This document shows, in pieces, positions 48,840 through 62,587 of a DNA stretch of 64,000 nucleotides. The DNA comes from Suillus spraguei. Its lineage: Eukaryota > Basidiomycota > Agaricomycetes > Boletales > Suillaceae. The position numbers and the translations under genes are program-made. The DNA lies in contig JABCPU010000025.1 of NCBI GenBank assembly GCA_016800925.1, positions 301,026-365,025 on the forward strand, written 5' to 3'. Numbering within the stretch: position 1 is the first letter of the stretch; each line of letters opens with the position of its first letter. The notes under the pieces were generated by a model. That model searched no databases. It saw only the letters and a list, made by a program, of their open reading frames with translations, and was not told where the DNA came from.

Positions 48840-51800
48840 TCTTCAAGTTCTTTTCTGGGAGCCATTCATTATCTCCCGATGAATATCCTTTCCAGGAAAC
48901 GAGATAGCGTCGGCGAGTGCCGGCTCCTTTGTGAGAAAGAATTGCTTCTATTTCATATTCTTCTTCTTCTTCGATGATGTCAGGTGGTGGTTCAGGGAAG
49001 TTCGGCCGTGTACGTCTGTTTCACTATAGGACAATAAGACGGAAGCGTGGAACATAGGATGAATTTTCCACTGTGGAGGGAGTTTAGTGTGAATGTATGG
49101 GCAATAGGACATCGATGATCGGGAAAGGTCCGTATCGCTTTGGCACAAGTTTCCTTGATGGGAGTTTAAGCCTAAGATTAGCGGCAGATAGCCAAACCTT
49201 ATCTCCGATCTTCCATGGAGTGTACTTATCTCCTCGGGATCGTTCGGCCATTGTCTGCATTGCAATGTTATGGCAAGCAATTGCTTCTCTCAGATCTTCT
49301 GCAGGATTGTACTCGATCTTCTGCTGCAGGGACAGATGAATCGGGATCAGGTGAGGGATGGCGTGTGGTTCGTATCCCATCATGAGATAGAAGGGTGATG
49401 CATTTCTTGCATCGTGTTTTCGTGGTTGTGGATGAATTCGGCATTGGTAGGTGTTCTACCCAGTCTTCAGGATTGTTGGGCAATAGATGCATAGTATGTT
49501 TCAAGTTCTTGATTAAGCCTTTCAGTTTGACCGTCAGTCTGAGGGTGATAAGCCGTAGATGGAGCAATGACGTAATCGAGAAGTCGGGCAAGCTCCTTAG
49601 AGAAGCAGATAGGAATTGCAGGCCTCGATCCGAAATGACTTTGTCATGGAGTCCAAATGTCAGTAACATGTTTCAAGAATAGTTTGGCAATGCCTTCGGA
49701 AGTAACAGTTTTCAAACAAGGGATAATAATTACCCCCTTCATAAGGCCATGGTCTACCATGACCATGATACTGTCAAAGCCTCCAGAGACAGGGAGGTCA
49801 GTGATCAGATCGACAGAGACCTGAGAAAAGGGTCGAGTCGCAGAGAGGGAATGGGGTAAGGGAGGTCGAACAGGATGCGTATCCATTTCATTTGCTGACA
49901 AAGGGCGCAACCCTCACATACTTCCGAATATAAGAGCCCATAGCGGGCCACCAAGCTTCTTGTTTGACGAGTTCTTCGTTTTGAATCTACCGGATGTCCT
50001 GCGGTAGGATGATCATGATACCTTTTCAGGATATCGGGACGATGCGCCGGTGGAATGTAGGCACGATTCTTAAAATAGAGGACGTTTCCTCAATCTTCCA
50101 GTCAGAGAGTGCCGACTTCATAGGGGGAAGGCACACACCATCAAGGGCATCAGATGCCGTTTGAAGACAGGGTCATCGAGGGGTCAGAGGAGGATAACAC
50201 ATCCTTGAGGTCGGTGTCAATAAGACGAACGAATAGAGCATCGGGAGGAGAGTCTGATCTCGTTATCGTCTTTCCGGAGTCGTAGTCGGGCCTGCGAGAT
50301 AGTGCATCAGGTACTGCCAATTTGGTACCTGCAACGTGATGCAGTTCAATGTCGTAAAGACAAAATTAGTTGCCAACGAGCTTGGCGACGGGTAAGCTTC
50401 TGTGCACTTCTAAAGTACAGAAGATTCTTGTGGTCGGTGAATACCAGGACGGGTGTGGGTTTCCTTCAAGATAATGAGCCATTCATTCAATGCCCGGATT
50501 ACGGCAAGGAGTTCCCGATCGAAGATTTGGTAATTGCGTTCTGCGGGGTTCAAAGACTGTGAGAGGTATGCACATGGGTGATAAACACCATTCTCATCGT
50601 CTGCAAGAGAACTCCGCCAGTTGCTATGAGCGAAGCGTCGGTAGCAATAGCAAATTGTCGGGAAGGATCAGGGTTACGGAGTACTGGTTGGGATGTGAAG
50701 CGTCGTTTCAATTCTTCGAAGGTGTCCATACATTCGGTTGACCAATCAAAGACCTTATCTTTCTTTGTTAATTCGATAAGGGGTCGGGCGATGTCAGAAT
50801 AGTGGGAAATGAACGTGCGATAGAAGTTGCAAAACCGAGGAATGACCGAACATCTTTTACAGATTTCGGAGTTGGCCATTCGGCGATTCCTTTGGTCTTG
50901 GCAGTGTCCATAGCAACTTGTCCGGGCGAATTATCATTCGAGGTATTCCACTTCTTCTGCATCGAAGGTGCATTTCTCCGGTTTCAAGAACAATGTTCCT
51001 TTCGTATCTTCATCAAAACCCGTCTTGTCCGTTCGGTGTTCTGCCATGTTGTAGAGAAAATCAGGATATCGTCCATGTAGATAACCATCCATCCTTCATT
51101 GATTTCCTGTTGGAAGGTCGATTCATGTATGCTTGGAAAGTTGCTGGGGAATTACAGAGGCCAAAGAACATGACATTCGGTTCGAAGAGGCCGAATTCCA
51201 TGTAAAGCGCTTTCCAGCGATCATCGGATGGATGCGAATATTATTATACCGGACCGGATATCCATTTTCGTAAAGAACTGTGCGTTGTGAAGGCGTGCGA
51301 CAAGGGAAATAGGAAGTGGGAGCGGGTAAGCGTTCTTGACTGTCCAATCATTGATGTAGCGATAATCTTGACAGGGGCGCAATTCTCCACTCTTCTTTCC
51401 CACAAAGAAGAAGCCACTGGCTTGGGGTGACTTCGATTCTGAGATGAAACCTTTCGCAACGTTTTCATCAATAAACGTTTTGACGGCAGCGCGTTCTTTT
51501 TCCGATAGCGGGTAAACCTTAGACGTGCGAGGAATAAAACCGGTTTAGTATCGATCCGATGATCAATACCAGGGCGTTCAGGAGGTAGTTTGTTTAATCC
51601 GTCTTTAGCAAAGACATCTGCAAAGTCATGCAAATAGTCCGGGACCAATTCTTCGAAAGATTTCTTTTTCTTTTCTTTCTCATCTGTTGCGAATTCCTGA
51701 GCTTTATTGCTGTATTTCGGAGGAGGAAGGGAGATTGTGGAATAGTTGGGGAGTTGTTCGAGTCGGGAAGTTCCATCATGTGTGAGGGTGTATCCATGGA

Positions 51801-52845
51801 TACTTCTTCGATGATTCTCATGCTAACTCCATCGATGTCATATTCCACAAGGAATTCTCCATCTCCAAGCTCGTAAGAGGAAATTTCACGTACTTCTGGT
51901 GCATGCCAGACATCTTGCATAGTGTTGAATTGGTCATCATCCTCTGTTGGGATCAACGAGGGCACGGGTTCTTCTTCATCGGGATTTCTTCAATGAAGTG
52001 AAGGAGTATGTTGAAGAGTTTTCGGAGGGACATAGAACTTGGATAATTTGGTACATTTGTATCTCGTCCAGGGATTTCTTCTTCTGCTTTTCTCTTCCCA
52101 TACTTCTGTTCTTCTATTGGCCGTTGCTCAATAGGTTCTGGTCCGTCCAATACTCGGGCTCGGATTCGTTCTTGCACTTTTCTGCACGGGGAATTGGTGA
52201 TACTGCTCGTGGCAGTTGTACACGGGGAGTAGGGTCTGTAGTACATGGCATTTGTACTTCTGGTTCGGGATCTTTAGGAATAGGGGAGTAACGAGGGATC
52301 TCGGAAGTTGGGAGTGTTGCCATTTCTTAGGGTGGCAATGGAAGCTGGGGGCAATCCATTCTTCTTCCGATCATATCCATGTCAATTTCAATTTCATCTG
52401 ATTTGTTGTTCGAGGGAGGTTAATGTTTCAGCAGCCCAATCTATACTTGGGTTCATTGCGCGTAACCATGGAATCCCTAGAAGGATTTGATCTCTTCTTC
52501 CCAGTTTGGTGATATTGAATTTTCCCATACATGGTTCATTCATCAATTTTGACCACCAGGAGACAGTAGTGTGTGATTGGTCCTCCTTTGATAAGAGTTC
52601 CATCTGCTGTAGTAACTCGAAACGGTGTTTTGAGTTTTCATCATGTGATTTGATGGAGTTTCACAAACTCTTCGGAATAAACGTTCCTGCTGCGCCCGAA
52701 TCATAACAGCGGTGGTGTTGATGGATTTAAGCGAGTACATGAGTGAAGGGTGATAGGGACACGAAGTTCTTTTATTTCACCTACAGCGCGTACAAGTCTT
52801 AGTAATACATTGGGAGAAACATATGTCGAATCTTTGTTTCTCCAA
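48840..52845 (-). pseudogene. Pol polyprotein of the 7.5 kb element (PR-RT-RH-IN-chromodomain)
   Basis: Minus-strand fragments in order: protease-like LLGIPWLRAMNPSIDWAAE (about 52460); RT with [24 protein letters not shown] and the active-site YMDD (in WMVIYMDDILIFS, about 51075); RNase H region [38 protein letters not shown]; integrase [60 protein letters not shown]; and a chromodomain ending (EEEYEIEAILSHKG, RRRYLVSWKGYSSGDNEWLP) near 48860-48980. Many one-base shifts and stops separate these. It gives DNA copies of the element when intact; here it is dead. Confidence 0.88.
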
Positions 52846-53677
52846 TTAAAAATCCTCAACAATCCGCCTCACAGTTTCTTCGTTTCTTCTTCGTCCTGAC
52901 TCGGCTTGTTGGAGCGGAGTCTTCTTCTTTCTGTCAGGACAATTATGAATGCGGTGTCCTGTCTTCTTGCATCCGAAGCATTGTCCCTTCTTCATGCATT
53001 CGGATCTCTCTATATCGAGATTCAATCGATGACCATTGCATTGGAGTCACGATTGGTGATGTATCGTGCATTTCCGTAGTTCTTCTTCTTCTGTTGTGGA
53101 GCATGACGTGTCCTCATGGCTTGAAGACGATGATGGGCATTGTCAATGGAAACGCATTGCAGCACAACGTCTCGGAATACTTCTGAGACATCTCCTAGTG
53201 CGAAAAGCTTTGTAAGGATACCCCAATTCAGGCCATCTTGGAAGAATTGGATCTTCGTTGCATTGTCGTGATATGAGCCTTGGCTGCAGGTGCCTCAAAG
53301 TCAGCGATGTAAGTATGGAGATCTCTGCTTCCTTGTTTGAGGTCCCTGAGTTTCGTGAGTGTGGTTCCCTTGGTATCTACTGGGTTGAAGGCTTCTTTGA
53401 AGCTTTTCATAAAATCCACCATTGTCCCATAACCAACTTTTTGTCCGGAGGTGTCGGTTGATTGAGCATGGTCAAGGAATTGCTCTTTCCAGGATTTGGC
53501 GTTTTTCTTGGTCATGAAGGATGTTATGAAAATAATCTTCTGCTTGTCGGTGGTGTAAAGCTTTTCGTTGATGTCGAAGCATAGATTGCATGACTGGATA
53601 AATTCGTGAGAGTTGTCACAATCTCCATCAAAACTGGTTGGCTGACCAATTTTGTATTCAAATTCTTTGGTCGTCAT
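52846..53677 (-). pseudogene. Gag of the 7.5 kb element
   Basis: It starts MTTKEFEYKIGQPTSFDGD (53677), with the capsid region FITSFMTKKNAKSWKEQFL, FMKSFKEAFNPVDTKGTTLT and LRDLKQGSRDLHTYIADF. After a frame break near 53250 a zinc knuckle follows, CFGCKKTGHRIHNC (about 52950), and the end RIVEDF (stop at 52846). Confidence 0.85.
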
Positions 53678-53804
53678 TTTGGTGATTTGTCTGGTGAGTT
53701 ATACTTTCTCGGTGCCTACACGCGCTGTCTTGCTGTCCATTAGGGCTTATCAGGGTTTGGGGTTGAAGACTGGATAGTCGACGATCAGGTGGACTTTAAT
53801 CTTT

Positions 53805-54278
53805 TGTTACGAACTGAGGTGGCATCACCAGCGACAGTGAAAAGACACAGTCGGTCTGCTGGGAAGTTCTACAATGTCCAGAAGAGGACAAGGTGAAAGT
53901 ACAAGGAACGCGTTCCGAGTACGATCAAGGGTTCGGCCTCAAAGACAAGTCTAAGAGGTTCTACGAGAATAGAGACTAAGACTAAGGAGTGCTTAGACTT
54001 GAGGACGATTCAAGGACGACTTAGGTTGGAGACCTAAGCGAAGGATATTCCAGGTAAAACCCAGTAAGATTAAAGTAAGGTATACAAGCGTAATACAACA
54101 TGCTTCAATAGGCCAATATGTGCGCACAGACCAAGGGAAACGTGGGAATGTAAGTGCGTATCCAAAGAAGGAAGGCAACTATAGTACAGATGCATTTAAG
54201 CATACGAGTCAGAGTCATGTTACGTAATATACAAGGTAAGGAGGCAGAAAATGAATAGGGGCACGTACAATTGTAACA
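53805..54278 (-). repeat. 5' LTR of the 7.5 kb element
   Basis: 474 bp partner of 46764-47237. The internal region begins at 53804 on the minus strand; the primer-binding site was not identified with confidence. Confidence 0.88.
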
Positions 54279-54657
54279 CCTCGTTCCACGAACCGATGTC
54301 CTTCCATGTCCTTGCCACGTCTGCATAGCTCCATTTGGTGCGTAGTTTGTTTCCTGTTCATTATCACTGATTCCATGGCAAGCGTTATTACATGTTGCCT
54401 CGTGCCACAGCACCTCGCGCTATGTATACTTACGGCGGTTACTACACTCCAGCGCTACTGATCTTGCCTAGAGTATTCTGAGTACATACAAATTAGGATA
54501 TAAGCACCACGTACCCCACATGATAAAGCACCTGATTTTACACCATTGCACGTACTATAGGTCAGGATTATTGTCTAGCTCTGGATCAACCCAGTAGTGG
54601 ACATAGTCTTTAAAGTTCCCTTATCGCTCATTAATACATCACGCTCGTTCTCCATTA
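54279..54657 (+). repeat. LTR-like repeat, plus copy, right part
   Basis: It continues 46609-46763 after the nested element and mirrors about 45830-46195. It is truncated at about 54657 (cattaccgctgga), beyond which the sequence differs. Confidence 0.75.
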
Positions 54658-54659
54658 CC

Positions 54660-55140
54660 GCTGGACTCTTGACCATAATTCAGTGTATATCGAGATGACT
54701 GTGAAGGCATTCATCCTGACATAATTGATGAATATTATGGGGTCCATGGCCATACTGCAACTCAAAGGCAACACCAGACCGGAGCAGGACATCCCATGGA
54801 CGAGGAAGACAGTGATGGTGATGAGGAACCTCAAAATATAGTACAGGCAATCAATGACCAGCAAAGGGACCATGTCCACCATGAAGCCATCAGTGTTCCA
54901 TCACAAAGGAAACCTTTTGTCAATGATGAAACACACAGCAATTTTCTGCCGTTCTTGCCAAAGTTGTAGCCGAAGATATCACACCATGCCATTGCAAGCT
55001 GACCGCAGACGAGTGGGAAGGTAACAAATACCCGATTTTTGAAACTATCCCCATTGGTCGACAGGGATCCAAAGAGCTTCACGTTTCCCTTGCTGAATCA
55101 ATATGGTTTAAGCGAGCAAAGCTATGGTGCCAAGCATTAG
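54660..55140 (+). pseudogene. C-terminal fragment of a fungal integrase-core-type protein
   Basis: Plus strand: HPDIIDEYYGVHGHTATQRQ, TGAGHPMDEEDSDGDEEPQN, DQQRDHVHHEAISVPSQRKP, then a TAG and further frame breaks. This acidic, D/E-rich pattern is familiar from the C-termini of a multicopy Agaricomycete family annotated as integrase-core proteins. That assignment is from memory of the family and moderate only. The N-terminal catalytic part is missing. Confidence 0.45.
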
Positions 55141-55388
55141 TGATATTGTCATATTTTTAGCTGCCAGTAGAGAGTGATGGTATTACTTGGTATTACTCTC
55201 TAGAGTGGGATATGTACCTGCAAATATGTGTACAGAATGTCATGTAGTTCTACCAGTGGTGATCTCAGAATTAGCTGCAAATATAAATATGGACACAATT
55301 TACTAAATAGCCTCACTTCAGGTCATTTCCGCCGCTTCCTCCTGAAGTCACGGTCTTTCTACACCCTCTTCCACTCACCACTGACTTC

Positions 55389-57596
55389 ATGGATCCTGCT
55401 GGTGAGAGCGACGCTACCAATAGATGCATCTATTGTAGAGGTATCAACGCTAATAGTCAACCATGCAATTGTGAGGAATTTTTCGCCAAGTCACAGGACA
55501 AGGGTCATTGTGTGGAGTGTGGTCATGGCTGTAGCAAGCACCCTCGCAAGGTATCAGGCTACACACAAGAAAATGTCCAGGACGAACCTCGTCCAATTTC
55601 ATTGGCCGCTGTCAAGAAGATATTGGATCAAATAACTGGTGCAAGTGTCGATGAAAAGCCATCCACCATGAGGCGAGGGAGCCTGCCACTCACCACTGCC
55701 CAAGAAGAAGCCATATCAACATTGTCTTCTACTCGGATTGCCAGTTACAATAAGTTGGCCAAGGGTCCTGTGCTGTCAGCTGGCTTGTGAAAGGTGCGAG
55801 ATTGTCATATACCATACTTCTGATCTCAGATCTGACCATATCCGATCAGATCCGATTGATTCTATTTCCGTCCGGTCCACAGATCCTGTCTGGATCACCC
55901 ATCCGAATGTGCCCACTTCTCGCACTCTAACTCCCTTGTGTATATCTGCATCTATCTCTTTTCATCATTCCTCCTGTTTCCAGTATTCCAGCTGTGTATA
56001 CTTCCGTCCTGTGTCACTGATCTGTTACCTGTGTTTCATTTCCGATTCATGCTTACTGATCCGCTGCGCATTAACTAATAGACTTCCGTTACACTTCGTA
56101 CATAGCCCTCGGTCCCGGACTTGTTGATTATCCATATTAGATACTTACAGTATATAAACCACTTGTAGATCTCCATAGAACCTTAGTTCGAATATCATCT
56201 TAGATTCTGCTCATTCTGTTTCCTCTGGACTTGAGTCACTTTCTGCTCTAAGTCATCTTCTGAGACTTGGGATTGATTCCTTTAGTCTATATCTCCGACT
56301 CTATCTTCGGATAGTCTACCTCTGTCAGTTTCTAGTTAGGAACCCATTCTGAAGCTAGCCTTAATCCTCATTCCATCCCTACGCTCTGGATAACCTTCAG
56401 ATATACCATATCCGATACCTTCAAACATCCAGATCCATCATGCAACTCCTTCCGGATCTTCGGACGTATACCTACTCTCTGAAATAAGGGGCATTACTCG
56501 GAAAAGGGGCACAGTGCATGAACTGAGGCCAAAGCCCTTCGGATCTTTCACCCTTTGAGTACGGTCTTAACAGAGATGGGCCAACATCTAGTGCAGGAAT
56601 TTACTTTATAACTTCTAGGATTGCAAAGAAACTAGCCCATACCCAGCTAGTCAAATGTGCCAGAGCACTGCCTCTAGTAATACCACAGCAACGACTACTG
56701 TGTTTCGAGTTGCATCAATCACCATGCTAACCTGTGGTGTCGATGTAAGTCAAGTAGCACCTTCAACGGATCAAACTTATACTATATTATTTGACAGAGG
56801 AATGGCTTTCTCAGAGAAACCAAAGCCCCAGGCAAGGGTGGGCAAAACGAGATACAGGCTATGAGGAACCATGGGTGCTACTTCGATTAGCAATTTAGAA
56901 TCGATACTGGATGGACATATCCGATGATCATGAGAAACCTACATACCTGGTTCCCAAAGGTCTTCAGTCACCTGGATGGGCAAGTTGAGAAGCGAGCATC
57001 ACAACTGCAAGCCACTCAAGAAGATAAACCTGTTTGGCGCCTCCTCAACAAGACTGGACTGATGTTGACGGTTGTTGATGTCGCATTTCCAACTGGAAGT
57101 GACCTTGCAAAACACAAGGAACAAGATAAAGCCAGTGTCAATGATTGTCATCTCTGGTTTGGTAGGTCCATGCATCTTTGTATTGCTTCAACATTCATGT
57201 GCTAACAAATTCATTTTTAAGTAACAAGGAATCAAGTCCCTGAGGACGTTTATGAATCCTGGAACATGCAACCTATCATAGCGGGTTCAGATTCTGAACA
57301 TGACTGCAGTGACCAGCTTTTGTCCAACACGGACAGTTCAGTCCATGGCAAGTCAGACAATGAGCTTGCGAGTTCCTTAATGGAATTAGATCTAACCGAC
57401 GACAAAGTCAAGCACTCAGTCCCCAAAGGTAAAATGAAAGCTAGATTGCCAAGGAGGACTAATCACAGTGAGTGCTCACTTATTCAAATTACACTAATCG
57501 TGCATGTTCTTACTACTTGTCACCTTCACAGTGAAAAGAGCTCTTTCTCCCGATGAATCACCATTGGGTGCAAAGGTAGTTGTTCAAAAGAACTAA
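55389..57596 (+). pseudogene. Multicopy fungal protein of unknown function, split by a solo LTR
   Basis: The first part starts MDPAGESDATNRCIYCRGIN with a Cys cluster (CIYC, CNC, CVECGHGCSKH), then PRPISLAAVKKILDQIT and a stop at about 55788. Ten bases later a solo LTR (55803-56572) interrupts it. After the LTR come MAFSEKPK, LHTWFPKVFSHLDGQVEKRA, PVWRLLNKTGLMLTVVDVAF, DCHLWF | VTRNQVPEDVYESWN across a normal intron (57162-57222), and an acidic tail ending VVQKN (stop 57596). The layout resembles a family found in many copies in Agaricomycetes. No function is known to me. Confidence 0.55.
55803..56572 (+). mobile_element. Solo LTR, 770 bp, with GAGAT target duplication
   Basis: TGTCATATACC...GGTCTTAACA, flanked by GAGAT on both sides (55798-55802 and 56573-56577). 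It is the same family and length as 43352-44121. A TATA box (cagtatataaacc) is near 56150. It is inserted in the multicopy-family gene. Confidence 0.92.
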
Positions 57597-58498
57597 AGAA
57601 AGGTTCATATTTGTCACTCCACCTGTCTTCCAAGTGTGTATTTGACATTCAGAAACAGCGAGTGATGCTAGCATCCCGCTATTCTTCATGGACTCAGGAA
57701 GTTCAAGCTCTGAGGCCCCTCCGTCAACCCAGCCTACTCAATCCAGTAGCCTCCATAAGTTCACCGTTCCGCTCACTCACGACTTATTATTTAATCTGCA
57801 CCATTATCACTAGAAACGGCCTCATTTTGCAGTCAAGTGCCTGCTGTCGTCCTGCAACTCAAGAACAAATTATCATCTCCACCTGAATTCGTGTCAGTCA
57901 GTAAGGACAATGTCGTGTGGTGCAACAAACCAGAAGATGATGACCCCTTCACACCGGAACATATTAATCCTTGAGACTCCTGTTATATCATGACTCAGAA
58001 CCCTGCTACCTTTCTCATCTGAAGACTCAGAGTTGCCATACTAGTCTTCCACCATCATCTGGCTGCAACCACAACCAGGTCCAGGTCTATTGTTTGAGCA
58101 ACAGGCCTGCTAATTCCATTTCTTGTTCCTCCTTGTGCTTTGCAGTACATACCATTAATCCCATCCAACACTCATCACATCTTCCCATACTCCTACCTCG
58201 CATCCTCACAATGCATCACCTACTAATTATATATTGCAATCACTTGATTTCACTCATTACTTTGCACTATTTGTTAAATGCTGAATGTGTCACTTCCCGA
58301 GCGCTGGTCAGATGTGATCGGGTTTCTTATGCCAGTGAGACTTCCTACATGGACTCATAATAACATTCATTTGTCGTCAATTGGAGTTTGATGTTAGTAG
58401 TGCAAGCATGAGCGACCCAACACAACCAAACAACAGATTGAGTTAACTTTCAAGGGCCATCTTGAATGTCCAACTTCAACAACATTAATATTACTAGT
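57597..58498. other. Intergenic / decayed sequence
   Basis: Only short frames broken by stops occur, some perhaps remains of the gene before it. Nothing is recognised with confidence. Confidence 0.4.
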
Positions 58499-59480
58499 AT
58501 GTCTGAAAATGATGTCCCAACTCGACACCCAATCTTTTATTTTCAGGCTTCAAGTCATGTTTTTCAGGTGAGTTTTTTTCATTATTGAATCATTCCTTGT
58601 TTGAAAGCCATGCTGGAAGGTCAAGAATGTACTGTACAGACTCTGCAAATCAATCTTGTCGACATATTCCAATGTTTTTCACGATATGGATATGTTTGCT
58701 GCCACACAGGATGGACAAATAGAACTGGATGGAATGAGTGATGATAGGCCTATCCACCTCAACGGACTGTCCCAGGACGCATTTGAATTGTTTCTTGAAC
58801 ATACTTTTGGAAGGTATGTCAATATATTGTTTATGCTCCTTACTATTCAGCCACTGAACTGCTTGTAGAGTGCGCACTGGTCCTTATGCTACTGACGAGC
58901 TCTTAAAATTACTCCACTTTTGCGACATGTATCAATGCCGCCATGCACGAGAATTTGTCATGCACTGCATATTTTCTGCATGTTTCCACTTCCACCCAGC
59001 TCAGTTGATTAACCTGGCCATCAAATACCATGTCCACTCGATCTTTCCTTTTGCTTTCCAGCTACTGGCAGAAACACCCGTTACTGAAATTACACACACA
59101 CCAGGAGCTGATGGGACATGAGGTATTTTTGAACATTGTTTATGTTCAAGCAGCACTCGATAATCATTGTCGGATCATAGCTGCGGAGGAGCCAAAAATC
59201 TTGATGCACTCAAGTGACTGTCAAGACCTGATGGGTTGTAGTGAGGATTGGCATGCTATTTGGTGGAATGGAATGGGCTGGTTCCTTCTCAATGGCAGGA
59301 ATCCACAACCATATGGTGATGCCCTCAAGCGCTTCAAGGAACTGTTGTTTGGAAGGTTAGTGAGGGTTGCAAAGAACTAATGTTCAAGATTCTGGATGAA
59401 GAGCCATGTTTTGTCATGCTGAACATTTTGCTTCTGAAGCTTGTCGCTTTCTAGTCGAAAAGTTAGTTTTCGAGCCCTAG
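58499..59480 (+). pseudogene. BTB/POZ-domain protein, frameshifted
   Basis: It starts MSENDVPTRHPIFYFQ (58499). An intron then leads to VLYRLCKSILSTYSNVFHDM, IHLNGLSQDAFELFLEHTFG, a second intron (donor at 58815), and YATDELLKLLHFCDMYQCRH, the BTB fold of the Agaricomycete type. The family C-terminal part follows: AALDNHCRIIAAEEPKILMH, CSEDWHAIWWNGMGWFLLNG, NPQPYGDALKRF. One-base frame breaks occur near 59100 (HTPG/ELMGHEVF), near 59357 and near 59412. Such proteins usually act as protein-interaction modules, often with Cullin-3; here it is not translatable as one chain. Confidence 0.75.
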
Positions 59481-60457
59481 TTTTACTCATGTTTAGTACC
59501 GCTAGACTTTATCTATGCACTCATCATACTTGTGAACAATGTGGCCTTAGGTCGACCAGCTTTTGAACATCGTAACGGGAGTCTATACTCACTGCCAGTG
59601 TCACGGTGCAGCCAAAGCTCTTCATGGACGAAAATGCACTGGAGGTTTGAATAAAACGCACAAGCCCTGAATTGAATGTGCAAGCTCTGAAATAAAACTG
59701 AATTGAACGCGCAGTGCGGGGGTACAACGCGCATGCTGCGGAACAGTGCGGAACGCGCAAATAATAAATGTGCAGATATAACGCCATACAAAAGTAGACA
59801 AACACAAATTGAGGAGATGAGTGGGTACTCAGGCGCAATAAGAGCCATCAATGAGGGCCGGCTAAATGCGAGATATGGTAATGCATCAGCCTGACTAATG
59901 CATTGAGGTAACCCAAAATATCTCAGATTGATGCATTAAATTGACTATCATCGTTAATACATTATACTTGTCTGGTAACTATCATATAATATTGCATTAT
60001 GATGACACGGTAGCCTCGCTGATAGCCCATTTCTTCTGATCAGCATCATTGCTTGTGTATGTCTCATATGCACTATCTTCGATTCTTCTCACTGGCATCA
60101 CACAGAATCTATTCCATTTGTCTCTTTGACAGATACAGTGAGTATTGTGCAACCATCTCGTTCCTATCCAATGGATACATTCATAATATGCGGGGTGAGT
60201 GAGACTTTGTTTAGGCATCCAAATCACTTCAACTGCGAGCAACAGTATTAATTCTCATGAGATGTACACTGTACGCAAGCTGTAGGTCAGGGTCCTAGTC
60301 CTCCGAGATCCTCAATCGGCCAGTCGCTAGTCACTGCTGAAGTAAACTGAATCCCGCAGATGGTGCGACAATTACTGGCTCTAATTCAAGTAAATAAATA
60401 TCACAGATTATACACAATCCATCTACGGCCACGGCAATGATCACCAGTATCCATCAA
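59481..60457. other. Gene-poor stretch
   Basis: No gene is recognised. From about 60360 the sequence matches the Hal2/Hal3 downstream flank (ggctctaattcaagtaaata), marking the outer edge of the Hal4 duplication. Confidence 0.5.

Positions 60458-62587
<2,130 letters not shown>

Larger units (their letters stand above)
46764..54278 (-). mobile_element. Ty3/gypsy chromovirus retrotransposon, 7.5 kb, degenerate
   Basis: Two LTRs of 474 bp in the same orientation (46764-47237 and 53805-54278, TGTTACGAAC...TTGTAACA) bound a minus-strand internal region. Order along the minus strand is gag, protease, reverse transcriptase, RNase H, integrase, chromodomain and an extra ORF. A polypurine tract (AAAAAGGGGG) abuts the 3' LTR at 47240-47252. 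The flanks CCTTG (46759-46763) and CCTCG (54279-54283) are a probable 5 bp target duplication with one transition. Pol has many frame breaks, so the element is not autonomous now. Confidence 0.9.
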
